Source of the DNA: Microbispora hainanensis
Lineage (GTDB): Bacteria; Actinomycetota; Actinomycetes; Streptosporangiales; Streptosporangiaceae
Assembly: GCF_036186745.1 (NCBI RefSeq)
Contig: NZ_CP108086.1
Location: 2,728,001-2,792,000, forward strand
Length of the DNA stretch: 64,000 bases
Direction of reading: 5' to 3'
Of this stretch, positions 26,298 to 35,054 are shown piece by piece. The position numbers and the translations under genes are program-made. The stretch's first letter is position 1. Each line of letters opens with the position of its first letter. The notes beneath the pieces are model-generated. The model saw nothing but the letters and a program-made list of their open reading frames with translations, made no database searches and was not told the origin of the DNA.

Positions 26298-26437
26298 GGA
26301 CTCCCCCTGAACGTGAGTTTCGGCGATATGAGCGGCTGGGGACCGCAAGCCAGGTGACTGCTGGTTGTGGGTTCTCGGGAAATGACGTGAGAGCGCACCT
26401 GACCTGCGGTTCTGTCGAAGAAGGTTCATCCACAAGG

Positions 26438-27172
26438 TCAGCGGCCTCGCTTGTCACCCCACAGCAGTACGTGAAGGCGTTGGGTCATCGACCAGCCGCG
26501 GGCGATTACGTCGTCGGCCAGCTCGCGGGCCCGAGAGATGACCGCGTCGGGAGTCGTGCCCTCCGGCATCACGTACACCGGAGTCAGCCCGTAGCGCTGC
26601 ACCAGATCCTCGATCTCGTCCAGGTCCGACCTGTCGGTAGCGACGAACTTGAAGGTCGAGCGACCGCTTTCGGCCAGGGCGGTCAACGCCTCGGGGACGA
26701 TGCGCACTCTCTGTGGCACGCTGGCGTTGGACAGCTTGGGCGAGACATTGAAGCGGACACCGTCGATGAGGAGTCCGGAGAGCGGCGCGAATGTGCCATT
26801 CGTCTCGAACTCCACTCGGCGGCCGGCGTCGACCAGGCGGCGCACCAACGGGACGAGCTTCCTCTGCTGGATCAGTGGTTCCCCGCCGGTGATCACCACG
26901 AGCGGCGTATCCAGAAGCAGCAGTTCGTCTCCCACCTCCATGACGCTGCGCCGCGACGACTCGTTGCGCAGGTCGTATCGGACGTTGTCCCAGGTGTAGG
27001 GGGTGTCGCACGGCATCCGCCCGCTACAGGTCAGGTTGCACCGAGAAAGGCGGAGGAAGGCCGCCCGCGTGCCGAGGCTGGGCCCTTCGCCCTGGAATGT
27101 GGGGCCGAACAGTTCCGCGACGATCAGGCCGGTTTCCCGTATCGAGATGGCAGCGGTGCTTTGCTCGCTCAT
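26438..27172 (-). CDS. queE: 7-carboxy-7-deazaguanine synthase (radical SAM) with atypical cysteine spacing
   Basis: The ATG at 27172 has AGGAG upstream. The 244-residue protein has the QueE start LFGPTFQGEGPSLGTRAAFL, the SAM-binding TGGEP, and ETNGT. It converts carboxytetrahydropterin to 7-carboxy-7-deazaguanine. The cluster motif reads RCNLTCSGRMPCDTPYTW, with cysteines at 45, 49 and 55 (CX3CX5C). The usual form is CX3CX2C, so there are three extra residues before the last cysteine. It is the first gene of a nine-gene operon; the 211 bases upstream should hold the promoter, but I see no clear box or riboswitch. Confidence 0.88.
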   Translation of the reverse strand: MSEQSTAAISIRETGLIVAELFGPTFQGEGPSLGTRAAFLRLSRCNLTCSGRMPCDTPYTWDNVRYDLRNESSRRSVMEVGDELLLLDTPLVVITGGEPLIQQRKLVPLVRRLVDAGRRVEFETNGTFAPLSGLLIDGVRFNVSPKLSNASVPQRVRIVPEALTALAESGRSTFKFVATDRSDLDEIEDLVQRYGLTPVYVMPEGTTPDAVISRARELADDVIARGWSMTQRLHVLLWGDKRGR

Positions 27173-27383
27173 GGTTCTCCTGCTCGCATCAAGCCACGTG
27201 ATGTAAGGCCTGAGATGTTCGGGACGCTCCACCGCGCGGCGTAGTCCGTCACGAAAGCGTGATCGTTTCCGCAGTTGCGGACGGCTGTCGCGCCAAGCGC
27301 TGCTCGGCGGCTGCGCGGCGGACACACAAGGGACGTGTGGTCACGCCGCGGCAGGTATCGCGGCGGCCGGTAGGACGCCTGCG

Positions 27384-27839
27384 TCACAGGGCACTGCCGG
27401 TCAGGTCGAAAACGGCCACGACGGCTTTTCCCCCTTGAACCGCCTGGACCATCCAGGCAGTCGCGAACTGCGCGACCAGGAACAGGCCGCGACCGCCCTC
27501 GTTTTCGACATTGCCAACTTGGTCCACCGATGGAGCCGTCGGGATTGCACTGATGTCAGTTCCGCGGTCGAGGACGCTTACCGTGACGCCTTTCTCGTAG
27601 ACGTCCAAGGTCATGGAGACGACTCCGTAACCGTGCTGTAGGGCGTTGCCGACCAATTCGTCGGCCACGAGCACCGCGTCGTCGATCTGCTCCCTACTGG
27701 CACGGCCAGACAGTGCAGTCCGTGCCTGCTGTCGGGCGACTGACTGGGGAGCGGCGATGCCACTGAGGTCGAAGTCGAAATGGTCAACCAGTTCTCCCAG
27801 AACGTAGTCGTGGACCAACGCGGCGGTCGTCGGGGACAC
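27384..27839 (-). CDS. ATP-binding protein of the anti-sigma factor kinase type (HATPase_c)
   Basis: The GTG at 27839 follows GAGGAG; a longer open frame reaches into the adjacent IS3 element and is not native. The 151-residue product has the GHKL pattern: AVLVADELVGNALQHGYG (N box), VSVLDRGTDIS (G1 box), and GGRGLFLVAQFATAW (G2 box), as in the RsbW-like regulators common in actinobacteria. The IS3 left end lies only 17 bases upstream of the start, so its native promoter has probably been replaced. Confidence 0.8.
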   Translation of the reverse strand: MSPTTAALVHDYVLGELVDHFDFDLSGIAAPQSVARQQARTALSGRASREQIDDAVLVADELVGNALQHGYGVVSMTLDVYEKGVTVSVLDRGTDISAIPTAPSVDQVGNVENEGGRGLFLVAQFATAWMVQAVQGGKAVVAVFDLTGSAL

Positions 27840-27928
27840 CCTCGTCTCCTCGCGGTTGAACCACTCCGACTTTCGTGGAGGCCCTGAAGCCAGCATCATC
27901 TGCTGGCGGAAGGGAGAATCACGTCACG

Positions 27929-28248
27929 ATGCCAGCCCCGAGGAAGTATCCCCAAGAGCTTCGAGAGCGCGCGGTCCGGATGGTGTTTGAGGTTCGCCGG
28001 CAGACCGGCGGTGCCCCCGGCGCGATCGCCCGGGTGGCCGATCAGCTCGGTGTTCACCGCGAGGCGCTGCGCGGGTGGGTGCGCCAGGCCGAGATCGACG
28101 AGGGACAGCGTCCCGGCACCTCGACCGCTGATGCGCAGCGGATCGCCGAGCTGGAGCGTGAGGTGCGCGAGCTGCGCCGCGCCAACGAGATCCTCAAGGC
28201 CGCGGCCGCTTTTTCGCGGCCGAACTCGACCCACGGCCGCCCAGGTAG
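27929..28248 (+). pseudogene. IS3 OrfA, probably frameshifted near its end
   Basis: The N-terminal helix-turn-helix (PRKYPQELRERAVRMVFEVR) and leucine-zipper region (AELEREVRELRRANEILKAA) are typical. At 28209-28215 the run GCTTTTTC has five T. Six T would give the expected AAAFFAAELDPRP ending and a stop at 28246-28248, with orfB in the -1 phase. With five T the frame runs on without a stop to 28927. This suggests a one-base loss in the slippery run, although transcript slippage on the T-run could repair it. Confidence 0.6.
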
Positions 28249-29150
28249 TTGCCTTCATCGACGCTCACCGCGGCGCTTTCGGCGTCGAGCCGATCTGCCA
28301 AGTGTTGCAGGTGGCGACGTCGACGTACTACGCGGCCAAGTCCCGCCCGCCCTCCGCGAGGGCGGTGCGGGACGCCCAGCTCATGGCCGAGATCACCACG
28401 GTGTGGAACGAGAACTTCGAGGTGTATGGCGTGCGCAAGATGTGGAAAGAGCTCAACCGGCGCGGCACCCGCGTGGCGCGGTGCACCGTGGCCCGGCTGA
28501 TGAAGCGCCTGGGGCTTGCCGGGGCGGTGCGCGGGGATCACAAGCGGCCCACGACAACGATCTCCGAAGCCCTCACCGAGCGGACCGAAGACCTGGTCAA
28601 ACGCGACTTCACCGCCCCCGCCCCGAACCGGTTGTGGGTCGCCGACCTGACCTACATCCCCACCGCGTCGGGGTTCGTGTACGCGGCGCTGGTGATCGAC
28701 GCGTTCTCGCGGATGATCGTCGGCTGGCGTCTGGCCGATCATCTGCGCACCGACCTGGCGCTGGACGCGCTGGAGATGGCCATCTGGCGTCGCGGAGACG
28801 GACGGCGGCTGGAAGGGCTGGTGCACCACTCCGACCGCGGCTGCCAGTATCTGTCGATTCGCTACACCGAGCGCCTGTCGGGTGCCGGGGCGGTCTGCTC
28901 GGTCGGCTCCCGTGGGGACAGCTATGACAACGCCCTGGCCGAAAGCACCATCGGGCTGTACAAAACCGAGCTGATCCACCGGCGCGGCCCGTGGAACGGC
29001 CTGGACGACGTCGAGATCGCCACCATGGAATGGGTCGACTGGTACAACAACCGGCGCCTCCACAGCGCCTGCAACGACCTCCCACCAGCCGAATTCGAGA
29101 CCCACTACCGAACACAAACCGCCACGGCTATCCTCACCCCAGCCAGCTAA
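28203..29150 (+). CDS. IS3 OrfB transposase (integrase core)
   Basis: This DDE integrase has an HTH_21-like start (AFIDAHRGAFGVEPICQVLQ), WVADLTYIPTASGF (first D), VHHSDRGCQYLS (second D), and NALAESTIGLYKTELI (E), ending in the WYNNRRLHSACNDLPPAEFE motif. It is expressed in this family as a fusion with OrfA, so the exact start is not defined by a normal initiation codon. Confidence 0.85.
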   Translation, partial: RPLFRGRTRPTAAQVVAFIDAHRGAFGVEPICQVLQVATSTYYAAKSRPPSARAVRDAQLMAEITTVWNENFEVYGVRKMWKELNRRGTRVARCTVARLMKRLGLAGAVRGDHKRPTTTISEALTERTEDLVKRDFTAPAPNRLWVADLTYIPTASGFVYAALVIDAFSRMIVGWRLADHLRTDLALDALEMAIWRRGDGRRLEGLVHHSDRGCQYLSIRYTERLSGAGAVCSVGSRGDSYDNALAESTIGLYKTELIHRRGPWNGLDDVEIATMEWVDWYNNRRLHSACNDLPPAEFETHYRTQTATAILTPAS

Positions 29151-29180
29151 CCCGGCCTCCACGAAACTCGGCGCGGTTCA

Positions 29181-30577
29181 GGGTGTACCTTCCCGATGAT
29201 CATGTAGGTCTCATGCATGACCGACGCGCCAACGTCGGTCGGGAAGGCACACCCGTGCTCACCGTAGTCCCTGACCCCGCTGACGGCGACCGCCGTACCG
29301 CAGACGCCCCGGTCTCCTCCTCCCTGATCGACGAGATCGTCCGGGAAGGCGCCCGCAGGATGCTCGCCGAAGCGCTCAAAGCCGAGGTCGATGCCTATAT
29401 CGCCCAGTTCTCCGATCAGCGTGACGACGATGGGCGCCGTCTGGTGGTGCGTAACGGCTACCACCAGGCGCGCGAGGTGCTGACCGCGGCCGGCGCGATC
29501 GAGGTCAAGGCGCCCAGGGTCAACGACAGGCGCGTCGATGAGGTCACCGGCGAGCGCAAGCGCTTCTCCTCGGCGATCCTGCCGCCCTGGGCGCGCAAGA
29601 CACCGAAGATCACCGAGGTGCTGCCACTTCTCTACCTGCACGGCCTGTCCTCCGGTGACTTCGTCCCAGCGCTGGGGCAGTTCCTCGGCTCGGCGGCCGG
29701 CCTGTCGGCGCCGGTCATCACGAAGCTGACCGAGCAGTGGAAGGCCGAGCAGCGTGCCTTCGCCGACCGTGACCTGTCGGGCGTGGACTACGTCTACCTG
29801 TGGGCCGACGGGGTGCACGTCAACGTCCGCCTGGAGGAGCACCGTTTGTGCCTGCTGGTGATGATCGGCGTGCGCGCCGACGGCCGTAAGGAGCTCATCG
29901 CGCTGTCCGACGGCTACCGCGAGTCGACCGAGTCGTGGGCCGACCTGCTGCGCGATTGCAAACGGCGGGGGATGCGCGCGCCGGTGCTGGCCGTCGGGGA
30001 CGGCGCACTGGGGTTCTGGGCCGCCCTCGGTGAGGTGTTCCCGCGGGCCAGGGCTCAAAGGTGCTGGTTTCACAAAATCGCCAACGTGCTGGGAGCCATG
30101 CCGAAGTCCGCACAGAGCGGCGCGAAGAAGGCGTTGGCGGAGATCTGGAACGCCGAGGACAAAGACCACGCCCTGGCGGCGGTGAAGGCGTTCCAGGCCG
30201 CTTACGGGGCCAAGTACGGCAAGGCCGTGGCCAAGGTCGTCGACGACGTGGACGAGTTGCTAGCGTTCTACGACTTCCCAGCCGAGCATTGGGTGCATCT
30301 GCGCACGACCAACCCCATCGAGTCGACGTTCGCCACCGTGCGGCACCGCACCAAGGTCACCAAAGGCCCCGGTTCACGGGCGGCCGGGCTGGCCATGGCG
30401 TTCAAGCTGATCGAGTCAGCCCAGGCCCGCTGGCGCGCGGTCAACGCACCCCACCTCGTCGCCCTGGTCCGCGCCGGGGCCACCTTCGTCAACGGCAAGC
30501 TCGTCGAACGCCCCGACGATCAGCCCTCACCAGCAGCTGCTTAGGAACTCGTGATCCACAGGTCTTGACGATTGCTC
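29181..30577 (+). mobile_element. IS256-family element, copy 1, left end missing
   Basis: It is nearly identical to the complete copy at 31677-33108, but the first 35 bp, which include the left inverted repeat, are absent. The IS3 element abuts this point. The right end (GATTGCTC at 30577) is intact and cuts the propeller-like gene after its codon for Trp. Having lost one terminus the copy is probably immobile, though its transposase gene is full length. Confidence 0.85.
29213..30544 (+). CDS. IS256-family (Mutator) transposase, copy 1
   Basis: The 443-residue product has the family motifs: VYLWADGVHVNVR (first D), ADGRKELIALSDGYRES, VLAVGDGALGFWAALGEVFP (second D), RCWFHKIANVL (C/H pair), and TTNPIESTFATVRHRTKVTK (E). 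It differs from copy 2 by only a few residues (for example RARAQRC against QARAQKC). An alternative GTG start lies at 29254. Confidence 0.92.
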   Translation: MHDRRANVGREGTPVLTVVPDPADGDRRTADAPVSSSLIDEIVREGARRMLAEALKAEVDAYIAQFSDQRDDDGRRLVVRNGYHQAREVLTAAGAIEVKAPRVNDRRVDEVTGERKRFSSAILPPWARKTPKITEVLPLLYLHGLSSGDFVPALGQFLGSAAGLSAPVITKLTEQWKAEQRAFADRDLSGVDYVYLWADGVHVNVRLEEHRLCLLVMIGVRADGRKELIALSDGYRESTESWADLLRDCKRRGMRAPVLAVGDGALGFWAALGEVFPRARAQRCWFHKIANVLGAMPKSAQSGAKKALAEIWNAEDKDHALAAVKAFQAAYGAKYGKAVAKVVDDVDELLAFYDFPAEHWVHLRTTNPIESTFATVRHRTKVTKGPGSRAAGLAMAFKLIESAQARWRAVNAPHLVALVRAGATFVNGKLVERPDDQPSPAAA

Positions 30578-31676
30578 CAGGGCACCTGCTGCAGCCCAAT
30601 CGACAGGTCGAGGTTCCACCGGGGGGTACTGGGCGTGACGGCCGAGGTCACCGACGTTATCTTGGCTCGCGCCGGGTATGGGGTAGGACCGGGATCTACG
30701 GTGACTGTTGCTCGGACTGCGTCTTCGGGATACGTGCGGCCGAGGTCGGAGCCCGCGAAGGCGAGAACGCTGCCATGGCCGTACTCCTTCCCGTCCACGC
30801 GTCTGGTTGAGGCATAGAAGCGGTCGCCTTCGACCGCCAAGCTGCCCGTGAAGGCGTAATACTCGGTGCTGTCGGCCCCGCCCACCTGGGCGATGGTGGA
30901 GACTTTGTCTCCCGTTTTCTGATCATATGTAGCAAAGACGAGCTGAACACAACCCCATGGGGAGGAGCTGTCGCAGCTGGAGCCGTCAGCGGCACCCACG
31001 ATGAAGCGGCCGTTACTGGTACCGTGAAGCGCGACCACGTTGCCACTGAGCGAGTGTCTGGTCCACGAATTGCCGCCATCGGGCGCGAATTTGGTCACTG
31101 CGGAGGCCATGCCATCTGTCCATCCCGCGGAACTGCCTGCGACCAGGGCGCCGCCGTCAGCGGTGGTGGCGACAAGGGGATCGGTGAAGCCAACACTTTG
31201 CATGACGTCCGGCAACAGCTTGATCCAGTTCATGCCGTTGTCAGGAGAGAAGGCCGCGATACTCGTCCGATTCCTGTCATCTCGGGCACTTACAAGGGCG
31301 TAAGCCCTCCCGTCTGCGGTGACTGCGGCTTCTTCACCGATATAGTTCTCCGGCACCGTGTGGGTGGTGACGGTCCGACCATCTGCGCTCATGTACGCGA
31401 CGGCCGTTCCCGTGTCAACCGCGAACACTCCGCCGTCGAAGGGCATGAGCCTCTGGGTGTGGAAGCCGGTTGGAAAGCGCGCGGTACGAAGAAGGTCGCC
31501 GGTGTCCGCCTTGTAGACATGAATGGCTTGGCCGTTGCGCCCTGAGCTGTCGGTCTCCAGCACGTATACGTGGTCGTTCCCGAGGGAGATGCCGTAGTGA
31601 CCTTCCGGGAGTGCGGCACTCCATTTAATGGCGGCAGCGGTGCGCAGCCGTAGTAGCGAGGCCACGGTGCCGCCGG

Positions 31677-33108
31677 GAGCAATGCTTAGAACCTGTGGAT
31701 CTTCAGGGAAGGGGTGTACCTTCCCGATGATCATGTAGGTCTCATGCATGACCGACGCGCCAACGTCGGTCGGGAAGGCACACCCGTGCTCACCGTAGTC
31801 CCTGACCCCGCTGACGGCGACCGCCGTACCGCAGACGCCCCGGTCTCCTCCTCCCTGATCGACGAGATCGTCCGGGAAGGCGCCCGCAGGATGCTCGCCG
31901 AAGCGCTCAAAGCCGAAGTCGACGCCTATATCGCCCAGTTCTCCGATCAGCGTGACGACGATGGGCGCCGTCTGGTCGTGCGTAACGGCTACCACCAGGC
32001 GCGCGAGGTGCTCACCGCGGCCGGCGCGATCGAGGTCAAGGCGCCCAGGGTCAACGACAGGCGCGTCGATGAGGTCACCGGCGAGCGCAAGCGCTTCTCC
32101 TCGGCGATCCTGCCGCCCTGGGCGCGCAAGACACCGAAGATCACCGAAGTGCTGCCACTTCTCTACCTGCACGGCCTGTCCTCCGGTGACTTCGTCCCAG
32201 CGCTGGGGCAGTTCCTCGGCTCGGCCGCCGGCCTGTCGGCGCCGGTCATCACGAAGCTGACCGAGCAGTGGAAGGCCGAACAGCGCGCCTTCGCCGACCG
32301 TGACCTGTCGGGCGTGGACTACGTCTACCTGTGGGCCGACGGCGTGCACGTCAACGTCCGCCTGGAGGAACACCGTTTGTGCCTGCTGGTGATGATCGGC
32401 GTGCGCGCCGACGGCCGCAAGGAACTCATCGCGCTGTCCGACGGCTACCGCGAGTCGACCGAGTCGTGGGCCGACCTGCTGCGCGATTGCAAACGGCGGG
32501 GGATGCGCGCGCCGGTGCTGGCCGTCGGGGACGGCGCACTGGGGTTCTGGGCCGCCCTCGGTGAGGTGTTCCCGCAGGCCAGGGCTCAAAAGTGCTGGTT
32601 TCACAAAATCGCCAACGTGCTGGGAGCCATGCCGAAGTCCGCACAGAGCGGCGCGAAGAAGGCGTTGGCGGAGATCTGGAACGCCGAGGACAAAGACCAC
32701 GCCCTGGCGGCGGTGAAGGCGTTCCAGGCCGCTTACGGGGCCAAGTACGGCAAGGCCGTGGCCAAGGTCGTCGACGACGTGGACGAACTGCTGGCCTTCT
32801 ACGACTTCCCAGCCGAGCATTGGGTGCATCTGCGCACGACCAACCCCATCGAGTCGACGTTCGCCACCGTCCGGCACCGCACCAAGGTCACCAAAGGCCC
32901 CGGATCCCGGGCGGCCGGGCTGGCCATGGCCTTCAAGCTGATCGAGTCGGCCCAGGCCCGATGGCGCGCGGTCAACGCACCCCACCTCGTCGCCCTGGTC
33001 CGCGCCGGGGCCACCTTCGTCAACGGCAAGCTCGTCGAACGCCCCGACGATCAGCCCTCACCAGCAGCTGCTTAGGAACTCGTGATCCACAGGTCTTGAC
33101 GATTGCTC
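31677..33108 (+). mobile_element. IS256-family element, copy 2, complete, 1432 bp
   Basis: The left end GAGCAATGCTTAGAACCTGT and the right end read inward (GAGCAATCGTCAAGACCTGT) form imperfect inverted repeats. Perfect 8-bp duplications GCCGCCGG flank it at 31669-31676 and 33109-33116, and their collapse restores the host reading frame. The element is in the same orientation as copy 1, so the two could recombine and delete the 1.1-kb segment between them. Confidence 0.93.
31744..33075 (+). CDS. IS256-family (Mutator) transposase, copy 2
   Basis: The 443-residue product is almost identical to copy 1 and retains the three acidic residues in ADGVHVNV, VGDGALGFW and NPIESTFATV. Since both element ends are present this copy could mobilise itself and, in trans, any element with matching ends. 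Confidence 0.93.
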   Translation: MHDRRANVGREGTPVLTVVPDPADGDRRTADAPVSSSLIDEIVREGARRMLAEALKAEVDAYIAQFSDQRDDDGRRLVVRNGYHQAREVLTAAGAIEVKAPRVNDRRVDEVTGERKRFSSAILPPWARKTPKITEVLPLLYLHGLSSGDFVPALGQFLGSAAGLSAPVITKLTEQWKAEQRAFADRDLSGVDYVYLWADGVHVNVRLEEHRLCLLVMIGVRADGRKELIALSDGYRESTESWADLLRDCKRRGMRAPVLAVGDGALGFWAALGEVFPQARAQKCWFHKIANVLGAMPKSAQSGAKKALAEIWNAEDKDHALAAVKAFQAAYGAKYGKAVAKVVDDVDELLAFYDFPAEHWVHLRTTNPIESTFATVRHRTKVTKGPGSRAAGLAMAFKLIESAQARWRAVNAPHLVALVRAGATFVNGKLVERPDDQPSPAAA

Positions 33109-33629
33109 GCCGCCGGTCGGGACACTGCGAATCTCGAAGATGTTACCGGCGCTGTCGGCAGCCGAGTCGCTGTAGTCGGCGTTGTCTGTGATGGTTGAGC
33201 TCAGCTGACCGTCGGCGTCGAAGCGCTGGTATACAGTCTGGTCCTCACCGTAAACCGCGAGCCTGGTCTGAATGGTCACTCCACGATCGTCAGCCATTAG
33301 GTTGAGATACTGGCTGCTCAGTCCGCTATTCCAGAGCGGATCGATCGAGCTTGTCGCGTACGCGGCCAGTGTGCCTCCCCCTGGGGCAAGGGTTGCCGCT
33401 GCCACCAGCATGCTGGTCGCAACGAAGGTACGTAATCGGCGCGAGACGAGTGGCATGCGTCTCCTCCTTGCATAAGGCCCGCGTGTGCGGGATATGAGAG
33501 CGCCGGCATGACCAGTGAGATCGCGATCAGGGCAAGGGTGAGGATTGCCCGTGGGTTTCTTGGTCGCGACCTGAAGATCTGCCGGGATCGGTCAGGTGGA
33601 AGGTGACGAACCGGGGAGCGGCAGGTATC

Positions 33630-34061
33630 TCACCCGGCGCTCATATTGGCCAGGCTGCGCGCCCGCCGGAAATGGGCCTCGAAGCGCTCGCCGTCCTCCG
33701 CCCAGACGTCGATCGAGCTATAGCCCGCGTCATCCTTCACGTACAGCATGCTGTAGTCGTCGTGCTTGCCGAAGAGCTTGTCCATCAGGGAGCGAGGGTA
33801 GGGAGTGATCGCGAAGAGGATCACGTCGGTGAGCACGTAGCCGGCCACGTCAAGGCTCTGGCTGATAATGAGGAGCCGCCGGTTGGTGAGCACGGTCAGG
33901 ACGGGGAATCGGTCCTTCGTCCCCCTGAGCAGCCGGAGGATTTTCTCGCCCGCCGGCAGGCTCTGATCGAGGAAGGACAGGTGCTCGCGGCATTCACCGG
34001 TGAGACGGGCTCTTTCCTCCGGAGATGTATTGTTCAGCGCGGTGTCCAGGTCGGTACGCAT
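33630..34061 (-). CDS. PH-like (YokE-type) domain protein
   Basis: The ATG at 34061 has AAGGAG nine bases upstream; in-frame ATGs exist further out (34094, 34181). The 143-residue product has an N-terminal helical stretch and then a bacterial PH-like core (PVLTVLTNRRLLIISQSLDV, later DDYSMLYVKDDAGYSSIDVW). Such domains often bind membranes or proteins. No signal peptide is present. The 170 bases to its right (33457-33629) contain no gene I can support. Confidence 0.6.
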   Translation of the reverse strand: MRTDLDTALNNTSPEERARLTGECREHLSFLDQSLPAGEKILRLLRGTKDRFPVLTVLTNRRLLIISQSLDVAGYVLTDVILFAITPYPRSLMDKLFGKHDDYSMLYVKDDAGYSSIDVWAEDGERFEAHFRRARSLANMSAG

Positions 34062-34265
34062 ACCTTCCGTCTCCTTCATGGCCGTGTTTGTCATGACTCG
34101 TCCGAAGTCCGGCCTTCTCGTCGACATTTCGAAACGCATGACCCACGCCGGGAAAGCGGGGGCGAGTATCTGTGACCACACCGATGGCTCCGGTGATCGA
34201 GCAGGGATCGGGGGCCGCCCGCAGGACGGCCAGAGCGCACCTCGCAGGACGCCTGAATGGCGTCG

Positions 34266-34523
34266 TCATCCTTCCTGGCGACGCATGGCGAGGATCTCCC
34301 GAGCTCTGTTGCGCGCCGCTATATGCACCATGTGGTAGCAGGGGCTGGGGTTACGGACCCGCGCGAGGAAGATCGTGATCGGCCATGCCAGCCCGATGTA
34401 TCCGGCGGTACCGGTTCCAGGGCCGCCCGTAGATCCGGGGACTCCGTGACGACGCAGGTAGTAGCGCTTGGCCATGGCGATTGAGATGACCAGGTAGACG
34501 AAGAAGAAGATTGCCCAGCCCAT
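34266..34523 (-). CDS. Small membrane protein, hypothetical
   Basis: The ATG at 34523 has GAGG upstream. The 85-residue product begins MGWAIFFFVYLVISIAMAKR, one membrane helix followed by a basic turn. A second hydrophobic stretch (YIGLAWPITIFLARV) follows near residue 50. Two-helix membrane topology is likely. I do not recognise the family. Confidence 0.55.
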   Translation of the reverse strand: MGWAIFFFVYLVISIAMAKRYYLRRHGVPGSTGGPGTGTAGYIGLAWPITIFLARVRNPSPCYHMVHIAARNRAREILAMRRQEG

Positions 34524-35054
34524 ACCGGCCTCGCTTCTCATGGAGTCGTGGGAAAAAGGACCGGAGCGGCTTTTCCATCCGGCCGGGCCCGCGCTTCGGG
34601 CCCAACTCAGCCTGACCCGACGAACTGCCGAAGTCATGTCCCCCGAACGGGGGACGTCGAGCGGGCGGCGTCGTAAGCAGACGTGGCGATCGCGCTGCCT
34701 TCCCATGAATACCTCAGGTCTCAGCTTCTGCCACCGGGATCGGTGACATGCGCCGGCGATCGCCGAGGTCCCCATGGACCGAGCAGCGCCTCGGCCCGAC
34801 TCGCCGCCTGGCAGTGCTGCACGCGGGCGGCGATCCTCCGGCGAACGTCACCGTCCCCGGCTGGGCGACCCCGATCTCCGGCCGGCCGTACACGACCGTG
34901 ACCGCCGGGACCATTGAGGTCTTCGGGTCGCCGACACAGCACGTATCAGATCGGTCACTCTCGAGAATTCGCCGATATGCCCGCGCCACAATCGAAACCC
35001 CAAATCTCTCGGTGGCAAGCGACTCAGTGGCCGGCGATCGTCAGGAGGGATCCA
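34524..35054. other. Stretch without a supported gene
   Basis: Several frames are open on both strands because of high GC, but none has a ribosome site together with a sensible product. A minus-strand frame near 34714-34989 contains a plausible strand-like run (AVTVVYGRPEIGVAQPGTV) and might be the remnant of a gene. Confidence 0.4.

Larger units (their letters stand above)
27857..29180 (+). mobile_element. IS3-family insertion sequence, 1324 bp
   Basis: Inverted repeats of about 27 bp with few mismatches bound the element (left TGAACCACTCCGACTTTCGT, right end the matching complement), starting TG and ending CA as in IS3. It carries orfA and orfB. No matching 3-4 bp duplication flanks it: the left neighbour is the ATP-binding gene and the right neighbour is a truncated IS256 copy, so DNA has been lost at one junction. 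Confidence 0.88.
30578..33456 (-). pseudogene. Secreted propeller-like protein gene, split and truncated by IS256 copies
   Basis: The N-terminal part (33456-33109) has a signal peptide (RRLRTFVATSMLVAAATLAP). Removing 31677-33108 and one 8-bp duplication continues the frame as SVPTGG-TVASLLRLR. The next 363 or so residues contain repeated strand-rich blocks such as HVYVLETDSSG, AVTADGRAYALVSA and ADGGALVAGSSAG, consistent with a beta-propeller of the sialidase/PQQ-like type. The 3' end is lost where IS256 copy 1 begins (30577). No anchoring signal remains. Function unknown. Confidence 0.75.

Noticed and set aside
30541-32985. An 814-codon minus-strand frame spanning an IS256 copy and the propeller gene
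   Set aside because: It is an artefact of reading the antisense of the transposase gene into the host gene; the real gene starts at 33456 and is split by the element.
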